Below are positions 38,601-46,115 of a stretch of 64,000 nucleotides of DNA, piece after piece; positions within the stretch are counted from its first letter, which is position 1, and each line of letters opens with the position of its first letter. Origin of the DNA: Alcanivoracaceae bacterium (GTDB lineage: Bacteria; Pseudomonadota; Gammaproteobacteria; Pseudomonadales; Alcanivoracaceae); assembly GCA_023146255.1 (NCBI GenBank), contig JAGLCJ010000010.1, positions 62,001-126,000 on the forward strand, read 5' to 3'. The notes under the pieces were generated by a model. That model worked only from the letters and a program-made list of their open reading frames with translations, made no database searches and was not told where the DNA came from. The position numbers and the translations under genes are program-made.

Positions 38601-40271
38601 GATGCCGTACTGGGTCATTGAGGAAACCTTGGTGACACCAGTCATGCTAATGGTGCCGCTGTTTTCCACAGTACCGGTGGCTCCAACTGAACCGCTTTGG
38701 TACATGCCGTACTGGTACACATAAGCGTCGGCAAACGCCTTGGCATCCATGGTAATCAAGCCGGAGTTCAGGAACGAACCATCAGTGGTGCCGGAAGCGT
38801 ACATGCCGTACTGGGTGACACTGGAAGTCCGGTCGGTGCCCACCAGCATAATGGTGCCGGTGTTGCTGAACACGGAATCCGTGGCGATGCTGTCAACGCG
38901 CATACCATACGCGGTCGACTCGGTGTCCGAGATGAAGTTGATGCTGATCAGGCCAGAGTTGGTCACCGTTGACGCGCCATTCAGGCTGCCGGTCTCAATA
39001 CCCACCCCATAGGCTGAATCGTTAGTGGCGGTGCCGCTGATCAGGATGCGTCCAGAGTTGGTGACTGACGAATCCGTCAGGGAGCCGCTAACTTCGATGC
39101 CGTAGACATCATCCAGCTCGGACATAAAGTAGTCTTCGAGCGAGATGGTGCCGGTGTTGCTGATCTGGGAATTGGTCATGCTGCCGGAGACGTAGATGCC
39201 GTAACCACTATTCAAGGACAGGCCCGGGTTGGCGGCGACGTTCAGGTCAATCAGGCCACTGTTGGTGACGCTGGAATCAGTCAGGCTACCGGTGTAGATG
39301 CCATACAGGGAGACGTCATAGTCACCGCGAATACTGACATCCGCGCGAATGGTGCCACTGTTGAGAATGCTGGAACCATTGGTCAGGTCACTGGTGTAAA
39401 TGCCATACCAGGTTATGGTGTCCCAGAAGGTGTCGGCGTTGTACGCAATCAGACCACTGTTGGTGATGCTGGCGGCATCCATGGTCGAGTTGACATAAAT
39501 GCCGTAGGCGGTGTCGCCGCTAATGCCTTCATAGCTCTGCACGATCGAGCCGGAATTGGTAATGGAACCGCCAGTCATGCCACTGCCGATGTAGATGCCG
39601 TACTGGTACGCGGAAGCGGAGTCCTGATCAACAAAATCGGTGCGGATCTGACCACTGTTGGTAATCTGGCCACCCATGTCACCGCTGACGTAAATGCCGT
39701 AGTTGCTGCCACTGCTGCTGCTGTCAGTCACGATTTCTGCTGCGATCACACCGGAGTTGTTGATCACACCGGTGGCACCAACGCTACCGTTTATATAAAT
39801 GCCGTAAGCAGACGGGTACGAGCTGGACGATTCAACCATCCCCTTGATGGTGCCGCGGTTGGTGATGGTGCCATCCAGATCGCCGCTGATGTATACACCC
39901 GCTGCATAGTCGCTGGTGGTGTCCTCACCGATGATGGTGCCGGTATTGGTCAGGCTGCCATCCAGCGTGGTGCTGTAATAGATCGCGCTATCGGTATCGG
40001 AAATACGGCCGGCATTGGTAATGTCGATGCCGATATCCTGAACTTCAACACCCTCATCAAGACCACCACGGGACCCGACCGACAGCGAGTCGCCAGTGGT
40101 TTCGAGGGTGCATGAGGTGTTCGCGGTTACGCTGTTGACGGTTGTGGCGCCGCTGACGTCGCACAGATCCACAGCCATTGCCTGAGCGCTGAAGCCGCTT
40201 GCGGCCATGGCTACGGCGTAACTGAGAAGTTTGGGTTTCCACGTTTTGTTCTTGGCAGATCGAGCTTTCAT
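35676..40271 (-). CDS. Large autotransporter (type Va) with ~28 beta-helix repeats
   Basis: The 1531-residue protein has an extended signal peptide (MKARSAKNKTWKPKLLSYAVAMAASGFSAQAMA). Residues about 100-1130 are ~28 imperfect repeats of 35-45 residues, each with a YGIY-like start and an ending such as VTNSGTI or ITNTGTI, as in parallel beta-helix passengers. A linker leads to a C-terminal beta-barrel of about 270 residues (SWWVKPYFGMAEQSD ... DANLVSVRVQMPF) ending in Phe, as BAM substrates do. Two cysteines (DLCDV, NTSCTLE) lie at the mature N-terminus. AAGGGAA precedes the ATG, and it is divergent from the TPR-sulfotransferase gene. Adhesion or biofilm formation is plausible; the ligand is unknown. 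Confidence 0.92.
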   Translation of the reverse strand: MKARSAKNKTWKPKLLSYAVAMAASGFSAQAMAVDLCDVSGATTVNSVTANTSCTLETTGDSLSVGSRGGLDEGVEVQDIGIDITNAGRISDTDSAIYYSTTLDGSLTNTGTIIGEDTTSDYAAGVYISGDLDGTITNRGTIKGMVESSSSYPSAYGIYINGSVGATGVINNSGVIAAEIVTDSSSSGSNYGIYVSGDMGGQITNSGQIRTDFVDQDSASAYQYGIYIGSGMTGGSITNSGSIVQSYEGISGDTAYGIYVNSTMDAASITNSGLIAYNADTFWDTITWYGIYTSDLTNGSSILNSGTIRADVSIRGDYDVSLYGIYTGSLTDSSVTNSGLIDLNVAANPGLSLNSGYGIYVSGSMTNSQISNTGTISLEDYFMSELDDVYGIEVSGSLTDSSVTNSGRILISGTATNDSAYGVGIETGSLNGASTVTNSGLISINFISDTESTAYGMRVDSIATDSVFSNTGTIMLVGTDRTSSVTQYGMYASGTTDGSFLNSGLITMDAKAFADAYVYQYGMYQSGSVGATGTVENSGTISMTGVTKVSSMTQYGIRVTGNADGTVVNSGLISMNADAGSSVTQYGIRTGSSAGGTIANTGTINLTAVTSEDSASQYGIYTNSLSVGATVSNSGTIDIASESLSSAEGYGIYVSGSVDASTVENTGTITINQTATDYGSVTVYGIYTNTLSNNATVSNSGLIDIDASSYSENDLYGLYVSGDVLSGSSVTNTGTIRIRAEDQVSSNTAYGIYTGQVNAGTVSNSGVIDIEGTPGGEFGEVGNYLYGIRTSTMTDATVENTGTIRLYGLSRGNSSATVYGMDLGSLNGATTVTNSGTIAGYASSPNYSADFYGIQAGNIAGTSSLTNSGSITGYAYAGLWEAYGYGIDTDSLSGTGSISNSGSINVKVVGQTSASAYGIDAGNMADASSITNSGTMSIEAVNQVASYVGAYGIDVNAMSGTASITNTGDIIVKAVNEQARSSNQSAYATGIWASSMAAGTSITNSGLISTDVQNAIGGDTERAYAVYVSGGTGGALSNSGTMIGGVYLGGSGKSLTNSGSITTWHHSDTFVAGDFTNQTGAELTVEMSGTGSYAQITATGTLDLTDANTLAVIVDPWNTLQDGDVLADVLSGGTLTAPSGVTLSGGNLFWGFDGVVDGNTYDLTAAYNGAATAFGAAGVDIDASQATALDSLLNGGQSGDLAAVAAALNGASNGAQLASALGSISPAINGAAAQATLNASAAATNIVSKRQSQTRGASSGDGFSDKSWWVKPYFGMAEQSDANGFSGYDVDSSGFVVGVDGAVSDDWRVGVALGLGTAEVEADASALDIDTTQLTVYGTWVVSDVTSVDLKLGYGMHGYDGARSTVGGVAKSDYDGNQLLLAAELKRVYDLNEDWTFTPGVGLTWTQVDIDGYSETGAGAFNLTTDDADEDSLILGLDGEFERTLSENSAFTTNVRLAFDSATEQAAVDTTLNGLGTYTANGIEQDELIYGLGVGYRYATESNLEFSANYDLELRDGFDANLVSVRVQMPF

Positions 40272-40546
40272 ATTAGTAATTCCCTTTTTAACGACCGAAG
40301 AAACGAGCCGCTACCTCCCCATGGAACCCCCGAGGCGGTTTAGCGACTGCTCATTCTCGCCTTTCACCGAGGTGTGGCGGTTATAGAAGACTACTGTAAG
40401 GAATATGAGACAGGATAGTACTGAATAAGTATTATTTGTTCGCTGCAGTTGGTGCTTGATTATGTTAGCCCCCCATGCTCCCAGCGTACGATGCTGGACC
40501 AACTGGCAGCTGCCAGAAGACCATACAACCGAGGGATTAATAATTC
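40272..40546. other. Divergent intergenic region, autotransporter / TPR-sulfotransferase
   Basis: This 275-base, locally AT-rich gap must hold the promoters for two divergent genes. I see an AT-rich patch near 40395-40440 but no confident -10/-35 pair, repeat or operator. Confidence 0.4.
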
Positions 40547-42661
40547 ATGGACACAGGTGCTCCTATTGCCGCCGGGCAACGCAAGGTTTCCATCGATCAG
40601 GCACTTCAGCTTGCCGTACAGCATCAGCAGGCTGGCCGCCTGCAGCAGGCGGAGCAGCTGGTTCGCCAGATCATCGGCATCAACCCCAATGTGGCGCCAG
40701 CATGGCAGATCCTAGGGGTGATAGCGCATCAGGCCGGTAACTTGCCCGGCGCCATTGAAAACATGGGTCGGGCCATCAAACTGGCGCCCATCAACCCGAT
40801 TCTGTACGCCAACCGCGCCGAATTGCATCGACTGGCGGGCAACCTGCAGCAGGCCGTGGCGGATGCCCGTCAGGCGATCAAGCTGGATGCACGCTGCGCC
40901 CCGGCCCACAGCAATCTGGGCATTGCGCTGTACGATCAGGGCGACATGGATGGCGCAGAGGCGGCCCAAAAGCAGGCCCTCAAGCTGGACGGCAGGCTCC
41001 CCCATGCGCTCAACAACCTGGGCAGCATCGCCCGCCACCGGCGCCAGCGGGAAATTGCCGAAAAATACTACCGGCAGGCACTGGAGTTATCCCCCGACTA
41101 TCTGGAAGCGGCCAACAATCTGGGCGCGATTCTGGCCGAGCGGGACCGCCCCGAAGAGAGCATCAAGGTATTGCTGGAAGTGGCCCGCCGCAAGCCGAAC
41201 TATGCTGAGGCCCACTCCAATCTGGGTAACGCTTTCCTGGCCATGGAAGACTATGCCCGGGCAAAGAAGGCCTATCTCACCACGCTCAAACTGAAAAAGG
41301 ATCATCCTGAAGCAGTGGAAGGACTGGCCCGCTGCCTGCAGGAAGAGCGTGAGTACGATAAGGCTCTGGAGCTCGCCGAGCGGGCAATTCAACTGAGCCC
41401 TGAACGCGCTCAGGCCCATTCCCTCAAGGCCGGCATCCTCTCCGATCAAAGCTTCCCGACCGAGGCGCTGGCGGCCTACGAGCAGGCGCTGGCCCTGAAT
41501 CCGGAGCTACCGGCAGCCTGGGCTGGCAAGGGCCATGTGCTGATGGAAGAGGGCCGCATGGACGAGGCCGAGCAGGCATTTACCAGAGCCCTGGAGCTGG
41601 AGCCGGAAGGTCTCGGCGCGCGCCTGGCGCTGACCCAGTGCCGCAAGACCAGCGCAGATGATGACAACTTCGCGGTACTGCAGAGCAAGGCACAGGAGGC
41701 GGTTGCAGCCAGCCCGACCACCGCCATTTCCATGCACTTCGCTCTGGGCAAGTGTCACGAAGACCTGAAGCAGTACGATCAGGCGTTCGAGCATTATCTG
41801 GCTGGCGCCGGACTCAAGCGCCAACGAGTTTCCTACAGCGCGGAAAATCAGGACAAGCTGGTGGCCAACATTCGCCAGATCTTTACTGCAGAACGGATTG
41901 CCGGACTGGCAGGACAGGGCGATCCCACCAATGTACCGATCTTTGTGCTGGGCATGCCGCGTTCCGGTACCACCCTTACCGAAACGATTATTGCCAGTCA
42001 CCCGGATGTGTATGGCGCCGGCGAGCTGCCTGATCTTCTGCAGATTGCCGCCGAATCGATCAACGGCAGCGAGCCGGGCTACCCGCTGAACCTGGCCTCA
42101 CTGAACGGCGACAACCTGAAAGCCATGGGAGCGCGCTACCTGAGCCAGATTCGGCAGCGCAGCCCGGACGCAGCCCGCATCACCGACAAGATGCCGGCCA
42201 ACTTCCAGGCGCTGGGCCTTATCCATCTGATGCTGCCCAACGCAAAGATCGTCCATATCCAGCGGAACCCGGTGGACACTTGCCTCTCCGCCTTCACCAA
42301 ACTGTTCAAGCGCAGCCAGTATCAAACCTATGATCTGGCCGAGCTGGGCCGCTACTACCGCAACTATCTGGAGACCATGGCGCACTGGCGCGCGGTGCTG
42401 CCGGCAGGCAGTTTCTACGAGGTCCAGTACGAGAATCTGGTGTCCAATCAGGAGGAAGAAACCCGCAAGCTGGTCGAGTACTGCGGGCTGGGCTGGAATG
42501 ACGCCTGCCTGACTCCCCACAAGACCGAGCGCAACGTGAAAACGGCCAGCGTCATGCAGGTGCGTGAGCCGGTTTACACATCTTCGGTGCAGCGCTGGCG
42601 CCGTTACGAAAAGTTCCTCGGGCCGCTACTTGAGGCACTTGGAGACGCAGTGCCGCGCTAA
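40547..42661 (+). CDS. TPR-repeat sulfotransferase (Sulfotransfer_3 / tyrosylprotein-sulfotransferase-like)
   Basis: The 704-residue protein has two parts. Residues about 20-430 are tandem tetratricopeptide repeats (AHSNLGIALYDQGDMDGAEAAQKQALKLD; ALNNLGSIARHRRQREIAEKYYRQALELSPDY; others). Residues about 455-690 are a PAPS-dependent sulfotransferase domain: the 5'-phosphosulfate loop FVLGMPRSGTTLTETIIASHPDV near residue 465, a Glu in GAGELPDL where TPST enzymes have their catalytic base, and the 3'-phosphate motif AKIVHIQRNPVDTCLSAF. No signal peptide or TM helix is seen. TPR plus transferase suggests a protein substrate, as in O-GlcNAc transferase. It is divergent from the autotransporter, and an APS kinase gene lies 1.4 kb downstream. 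Confidence 0.9.
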   Translation: MDTGAPIAAGQRKVSIDQALQLAVQHQQAGRLQQAEQLVRQIIGINPNVAPAWQILGVIAHQAGNLPGAIENMGRAIKLAPINPILYANRAELHRLAGNLQQAVADARQAIKLDARCAPAHSNLGIALYDQGDMDGAEAAQKQALKLDGRLPHALNNLGSIARHRRQREIAEKYYRQALELSPDYLEAANNLGAILAERDRPEESIKVLLEVARRKPNYAEAHSNLGNAFLAMEDYARAKKAYLTTLKLKKDHPEAVEGLARCLQEEREYDKALELAERAIQLSPERAQAHSLKAGILSDQSFPTEALAAYEQALALNPELPAAWAGKGHVLMEEGRMDEAEQAFTRALELEPEGLGARLALTQCRKTSADDDNFAVLQSKAQEAVAASPTTAISMHFALGKCHEDLKQYDQAFEHYLAGAGLKRQRVSYSAENQDKLVANIRQIFTAERIAGLAGQGDPTNVPIFVLGMPRSGTTLTETIIASHPDVYGAGELPDLLQIAAESINGSEPGYPLNLASLNGDNLKAMGARYLSQIRQRSPDAARITDKMPANFQALGLIHLMLPNAKIVHIQRNPVDTCLSAFTKLFKRSQYQTYDLAELGRYYRNYLETMAHWRAVLPAGSFYEVQYENLVSNQEEETRKLVEYCGLGWNDACLTPHKTERNVKTASVMQVREPVYTSSVQRWRRYEKFLGPLLEALGDAVPR

Positions 42662-42673
42662 AGCGGCACGACC

Positions 42674-42705
42674 GGTCTGGCGGGGTATACAAATCTCGCC
42701 AGACC
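42674..42705. other. 9-bp perfect inverted repeat downstream of the sulfotransferase gene
   Basis: GGTCTGGCG and CGCCAGACC flank a 14-base loop just after the sulfotransferase stop and before the alkB copy 2 promoter. No T-run follows; transcript-end or operator function is undecided. Confidence 0.45.
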
Positions 42706-42713
42706 ATCTCACC

Positions 42714-42750
42714 TGAATTGTTTGACACTTCAAGCAAAATCAACCAAGCT
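42714..42750 (+). promoter_or_regulatory. Promoter and candidate GntR operator of alkB copy 2
   Basis: The same 15-base block TGAATTGTTTGACAC seen before alkB copy 1 is followed, 17 bases after its TTGACA, by a weak -10 (CAAGCT, 42745-42750). Outside the block the two upstream regions diverge quickly, so the block is under selection or recently copied. Confidence 0.62.
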
Positions 42751-42803
42751 GTCCCGGTCGACAGCCTTACGGCTGCCTGTGTCTTTAGTGCCGGAGAGAA
42801 ACC

Positions 42804-43964
42804 ATGTTCGAGAAAATCGACCCGAACACCATGCTGAAGCTGAAAAAGTGGGCTTACCTGCTGGTCTTCATCGCCCCCGCCACGCTGGTACTGTCCTGGT
42901 ATATGGCCAGTCAGCCCGGCGCTGCCACCACCTTCTGGGCGTTCTTCCCGCTGATCTTTATCTTCGGCATCGTCCCGGTGCTGGACTACATCATCGGCAA
43001 GGATGCGGCCAACCCGGATGAGGCGACTCAGGTGCCGAGTCTGAACGAGGAGAAGATCTACCGGGTATTCACCCTGATCTGCCTTCCGGTACAGCTGGCC
43101 GTGATTGCGTTTGCCGGCTGGGTATTTGTCGACAGCAACCTGTTTACCTCGCTCGGCCAGATCGGCTGGCTTGTTTCCACCGGCATTGTCGGCGGCGTGC
43201 TGGCGATCAACGTCGGCCACGAGTTGATCCACAAGGATCCGAAACTGGAAAACTGGACCGGCGGCCTGCTGCTGGCCACCGTGACCTATGCCGGCTTCAA
43301 GGTGGAACATGTACGCGGCCACCATGTGCATGTGTCGACCCCGGAGGATGCTTCTTCCTCGCGCTACAACCAGAGCGTTTATGATTTCCTGCCGAAAGCA
43401 CTGGTACGTAACTTCCTTGCCGCCTGGCGTCTGGAAAAGGAGTATCTCGCGCGCAAGGGCAAGAAGACCTTCAGCAAGGACAATGAACTTATCTGGTGGT
43501 ACGGCTTCTCTGCAGTTCTTGCCGGGCTGTTCTTAGTCGCTTTCGGCTGGATGGGCGTATTGTTCTTTCTCGCCCAGAGCCTGTTCGCCGGCCTGACGCT
43601 GGAAGTGGTCAACTATATCGAGCACTACGGCCTGCATCGCCGGGTGCTGGAAAACGGCAAGTTCGAGCGCGTGACGCCTGCGCACAGCTGGAACTCCAAC
43701 TACCTGCTGACCAACCTGCTGCTGTTCCATCTGCAGCGTCACAGTGATCATCACGCCTACGCCAAGCGTCGTTATCAGGTGCTGCGTCACTATGAAGAAA
43801 GCCCGCAGCTGCCGGGCGGTTACGCCTCCATGTTTGTTCTGGCGCTGGTGCCACCACTGTGGAAGGCGGTGATGAATCCGCGCGTCGAGGCGTATTATGA
43901 GGGCGAGATGGACCAGCTGTTCCGGGAGAACAAGCGCGTTAACAATATCGCTTCGAATGCCTGA
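42804..43964 (+). CDS. alkB: Alkane 1-monooxygenase (AlkB), copy 2
   Basis: Also 386 residues and very similar to copy 1 along its whole length, with the same histidine boxes (HELIHKD from H139, EHVRGHH, LQRHSDHH from H313) and the same C-terminal EGEMDQLFRENKRVNNIA. Differences cluster in the first TM helices and loops, which in AlkB enzymes line the alkane tunnel, so chain-length preference may differ between copies. GGAGAG lies before the ATG. No regulator gene is adjacent; the promoter block shared with copy 1 suggests control in trans by the GntR protein. A good terminator follows. Confidence 0.95.
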   Translation: MFEKIDPNTMLKLKKWAYLLVFIAPATLVLSWYMASQPGAATTFWAFFPLIFIFGIVPVLDYIIGKDAANPDEATQVPSLNEEKIYRVFTLICLPVQLAVIAFAGWVFVDSNLFTSLGQIGWLVSTGIVGGVLAINVGHELIHKDPKLENWTGGLLLATVTYAGFKVEHVRGHHVHVSTPEDASSSRYNQSVYDFLPKALVRNFLAAWRLEKEYLARKGKKTFSKDNELIWWYGFSAVLAGLFLVAFGWMGVLFFLAQSLFAGLTLEVVNYIEHYGLHRRVLENGKFERVTPAHSWNSNYLLTNLLLFHLQRHSDHHAYAKRRYQVLRHYEESPQLPGGYASMFVLALVPPLWKAVMNPRVEAYYEGEMDQLFRENKRVNNIASNA

Positions 43965-43998
43965 TCCGTGCGCCATGGCAGGATCTGTTAATGGAAAT

Positions 43999-44027
43999 AA
44001 AAAACGGGCCGAAAGGCCCGCTTTTTA
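43999..44027. terminator. Bidirectional terminator between alkB copy 2 and cysC
   Basis: CGGGCC-GAAA-GGCCCG with flanking A- and T-runs; it can end both convergent transcripts. Confidence 0.9.
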
Positions 44028-44047
44028 TTCACTGGAAATGCTGCCAA

Positions 44048-44647
44048 TCAACCTGCGATCAGCTGCTTCTGACGCAAATAGCTCAACACCATCTCAACAC
44101 ATTCTTCAACACTGTGCTGATCGGTGCGGATGTGCAGCTCCGGATTTTCCGGCGCTTCGTAGGGAGCACTGATACCGGTGAACTCGGGAATCTGACCGGC
44201 ACGGGCTTTTTTATACAGCCCCTTGGGGTCACGCTCTTCACAGGAGTCCAGCGACGCGTCGGCAAACACCTCAATGAAGTCATCGCTGCCGGCCAGATCA
44301 CGGGCCAGCTGACGGTCTTCACGATACGGCGAGATAAACGCCGTCAGGGTAATGACCCCGGCCTCACGAAACAGCTTGGCGATTTCCGCAATGCGACGGA
44401 TGTTCTCTTTGCGATCTTCCGGCGAAAAACTCAGATTGTTATTGATGCCACTGCGAATGTTGTCGCCATCGAGAATGTAGGTCAGGTTGCCCAATTTGTG
44501 CAGGGCCTCTTCCACCGCCACCGCCAGGGTCGACTTGCCGGCGCCGGACAGACCGGTGAACCACAGGGTCACACCACGCTGGCCGAGAAGGCGCTCACGG
44601 TGCTCGCGCTTGACCACGCCTTCGTGCGGATAGATATGCTTTGCCAT
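44048..44647 (-). CDS. cysC: Adenylylsulfate (APS) kinase
   Basis: The 199-residue kinase phosphorylates APS to PAPS, the universal sulfate donor. It has the Walker A loop LWFTGLSGAGKSTLA, the segment YILDGDNIRSGINNNLSF, and the lid/substrate region ENIRRIAEIAKLFREAGVITLTAFISPYREDR, KKARAGQIPEFTGISAPYEAPENPEL. It is a stand-alone CysC; no ATP sulfurylase (CysDN) gene is in the window. It follows trkH by 18 bases and may be cotranscribed with trkA-trkH. The sulfotransferase at 40547-42661 needs PAPS, so this is a plausible supplier. Confidence 0.95.
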   Translation of the reverse strand: MAKHIYPHEGVVKREHRERLLGQRGVTLWFTGLSGAGKSTLAVAVEEALHKLGNLTYILDGDNIRSGINNNLSFSPEDRKENIRRIAEIAKLFREAGVITLTAFISPYREDRQLARDLAGSDDFIEVFADASLDSCEERDPKGLYKKARAGQIPEFTGISAPYEAPENPELHIRTDQHSVEECVEMVLSYLRQKQLIAG

Positions 44648-44665
44648 GTCGATATTTCCTCAGAA

Positions 44666-46114
44666 TTACTGGCGCCAGAACACCGGAGTGAACAGCACCA
44701 GAATAGTAAAAATCTCCAGACGCCCAAGCAGCATGGCGAAGCACATCAGCCATTTGGACACATCAGGAATGTGGCCAAAGCCGCTCGCCACACCACCAAT
44801 GCCAACCCCCAATGTGTTCAATGAAGCTGCCACTGCCGAAAAGGCCGTCACCAGATCCATCCCGGTCGCCATCATGGCCAGAGTCAGAAGGACGGATATG
44901 GTAACGAAAACGCCGATAAAACCCCAGACTGCCTGCAACACCTGATCATTAACAGTTTTGCGGCCGAAGCGCAGCGCAAAAATACCATGCGGATAAACCA
45001 GCCGACGCAACTCGCGCAGGCTTTGATGCAGCATCAAAGCCGCCCGAACAACCTTCATCCCGGCCGTCGTCGAACCGGCACAACCGCCAATGAAGGATGT
45101 GAACACCAGCAGCACCATGATGGTCATTGGCCAGGTGCCAGCGGCGTTGGTGCTGGTAAGGCCAGTGCTGGTGCCGAATGATGCCACCTGAAACGCGGCA
45201 TGGCGCAATGTTTCTCCGGGAGCATCATAGGTGCCAGAGACCCATAGCACCGCACTGACCAGCACGAAGTAACAGAACATCAAGCCGGTATAGAAACGGA
45301 ACTCCGGATCACGGAAAAAGGTGCGAATGGAGCCACGGCGCAGTGCTGCGAACATCAAGGCAAAACTGGCACCAGAGAGAAACATGAAGAATGCGGCCAC
45401 CCAATCCAGCGCGGCACTATTGTATGCCGCCATACTGGCATCGCGGGTAGAAAAGCCTCCCGTCGAAACTGTACTGAAGCTGTGGCAAATGGCATCAAAA
45501 ATGCTCATGCCTGCCAACCAGTACCCGGTGGCGCAGGCCACGGTCACGGTCAAGTAGACATACCAGAGCGCTTTCGCCGTTTCGGCGATTCTCGGTGTCA
45601 GCTTGGCTTCCTTCATAGGCCCGGGAATCTCGGCCTTGTACAACTGCATCCCGCCAACGCCCAGCATCGGCAGAATAGCCACTGCAAGTACAACGACACC
45701 CATGCCGCCTAGCCACTGCAACTGCTGCCGGTAATAAAGCAGGGAGGGCGCCATAAAATCCAGGCCCGACAACACACTGGCCCCGGTGGTGGTCAATCCG
45801 GACATGGATTCAAACACCGCATCCGTCGGCGAGATCTTCAGGATCAGCAGAAACGGCAACGCCCCTATCAACCCCAGTACCGTCCAGAACAACGTGACCA
45901 CCAGAAAGCCATCGCGTACTCCCAGTTCGTCGCGCGCGCGAAAAAACATCATCCACAGGGTCAGGCCAATGGCGAAGGTGATAGCAAAGGCGGTAAGGAA
46001 CGGCAGCTGCAAACCATCTTCATACAGCCATGCCACCAGCACAGGCGGCAGCATGGTGATGCTGAACACCATCAGTAACATGCCGAGAATCTTGATGATC
46101 AGCGCAAGATGCAT
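44666..46114 (-). CDS. trkH: Trk potassium transporter, membrane subunit
   Basis: The 482-residue membrane protein has four M1-P-M2 units with the selectivity-like segments SGLTTTGASVL, FSTVSTGGFSTRD, FGTSTGLTSTNAAGTW and ASLNTLGVGIGG. It forms the K+ pathway of the Trk system, gated by TrkA with NAD+/NADH. The start is separated by one base from the trkA stop. K+ uptake through Trk is central to osmotic adjustment in marine bacteria. Whether it is nearer to TrkH or the Halomonas-type TrkI cannot be told by eye. Confidence 0.93.
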   Translation of the reverse strand: MHLALIIKILGMLLMVFSITMLPPVLVAWLYEDGLQLPFLTAFAITFAIGLTLWMMFFRARDELGVRDGFLVVTLFWTVLGLIGALPFLLILKISPTDAVFESMSGLTTTGASVLSGLDFMAPSLLYYRQQLQWLGGMGVVVLAVAILPMLGVGGMQLYKAEIPGPMKEAKLTPRIAETAKALWYVYLTVTVACATGYWLAGMSIFDAICHSFSTVSTGGFSTRDASMAAYNSAALDWVAAFFMFLSGASFALMFAALRRGSIRTFFRDPEFRFYTGLMFCYFVLVSAVLWVSGTYDAPGETLRHAAFQVASFGTSTGLTSTNAAGTWPMTIMVLLVFTSFIGGCAGSTTAGMKVVRAALMLHQSLRELRRLVYPHGIFALRFGRKTVNDQVLQAVWGFIGVFVTISVLLTLAMMATGMDLVTAFSAVAASLNTLGVGIGGVASGFGHIPDVSKWLMCFAMLLGRLEIFTILVLFTPVFWRQ

Positions 46115-46115
46115 A

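Noticed and set aside
35676..40271. The ~120-base periodic repetition in the autotransporter gene as a CRISPR or satellite array
   Set aside because: The units are imperfect protein-coding repeats within one open frame, with no identical direct repeats and unique spacers.
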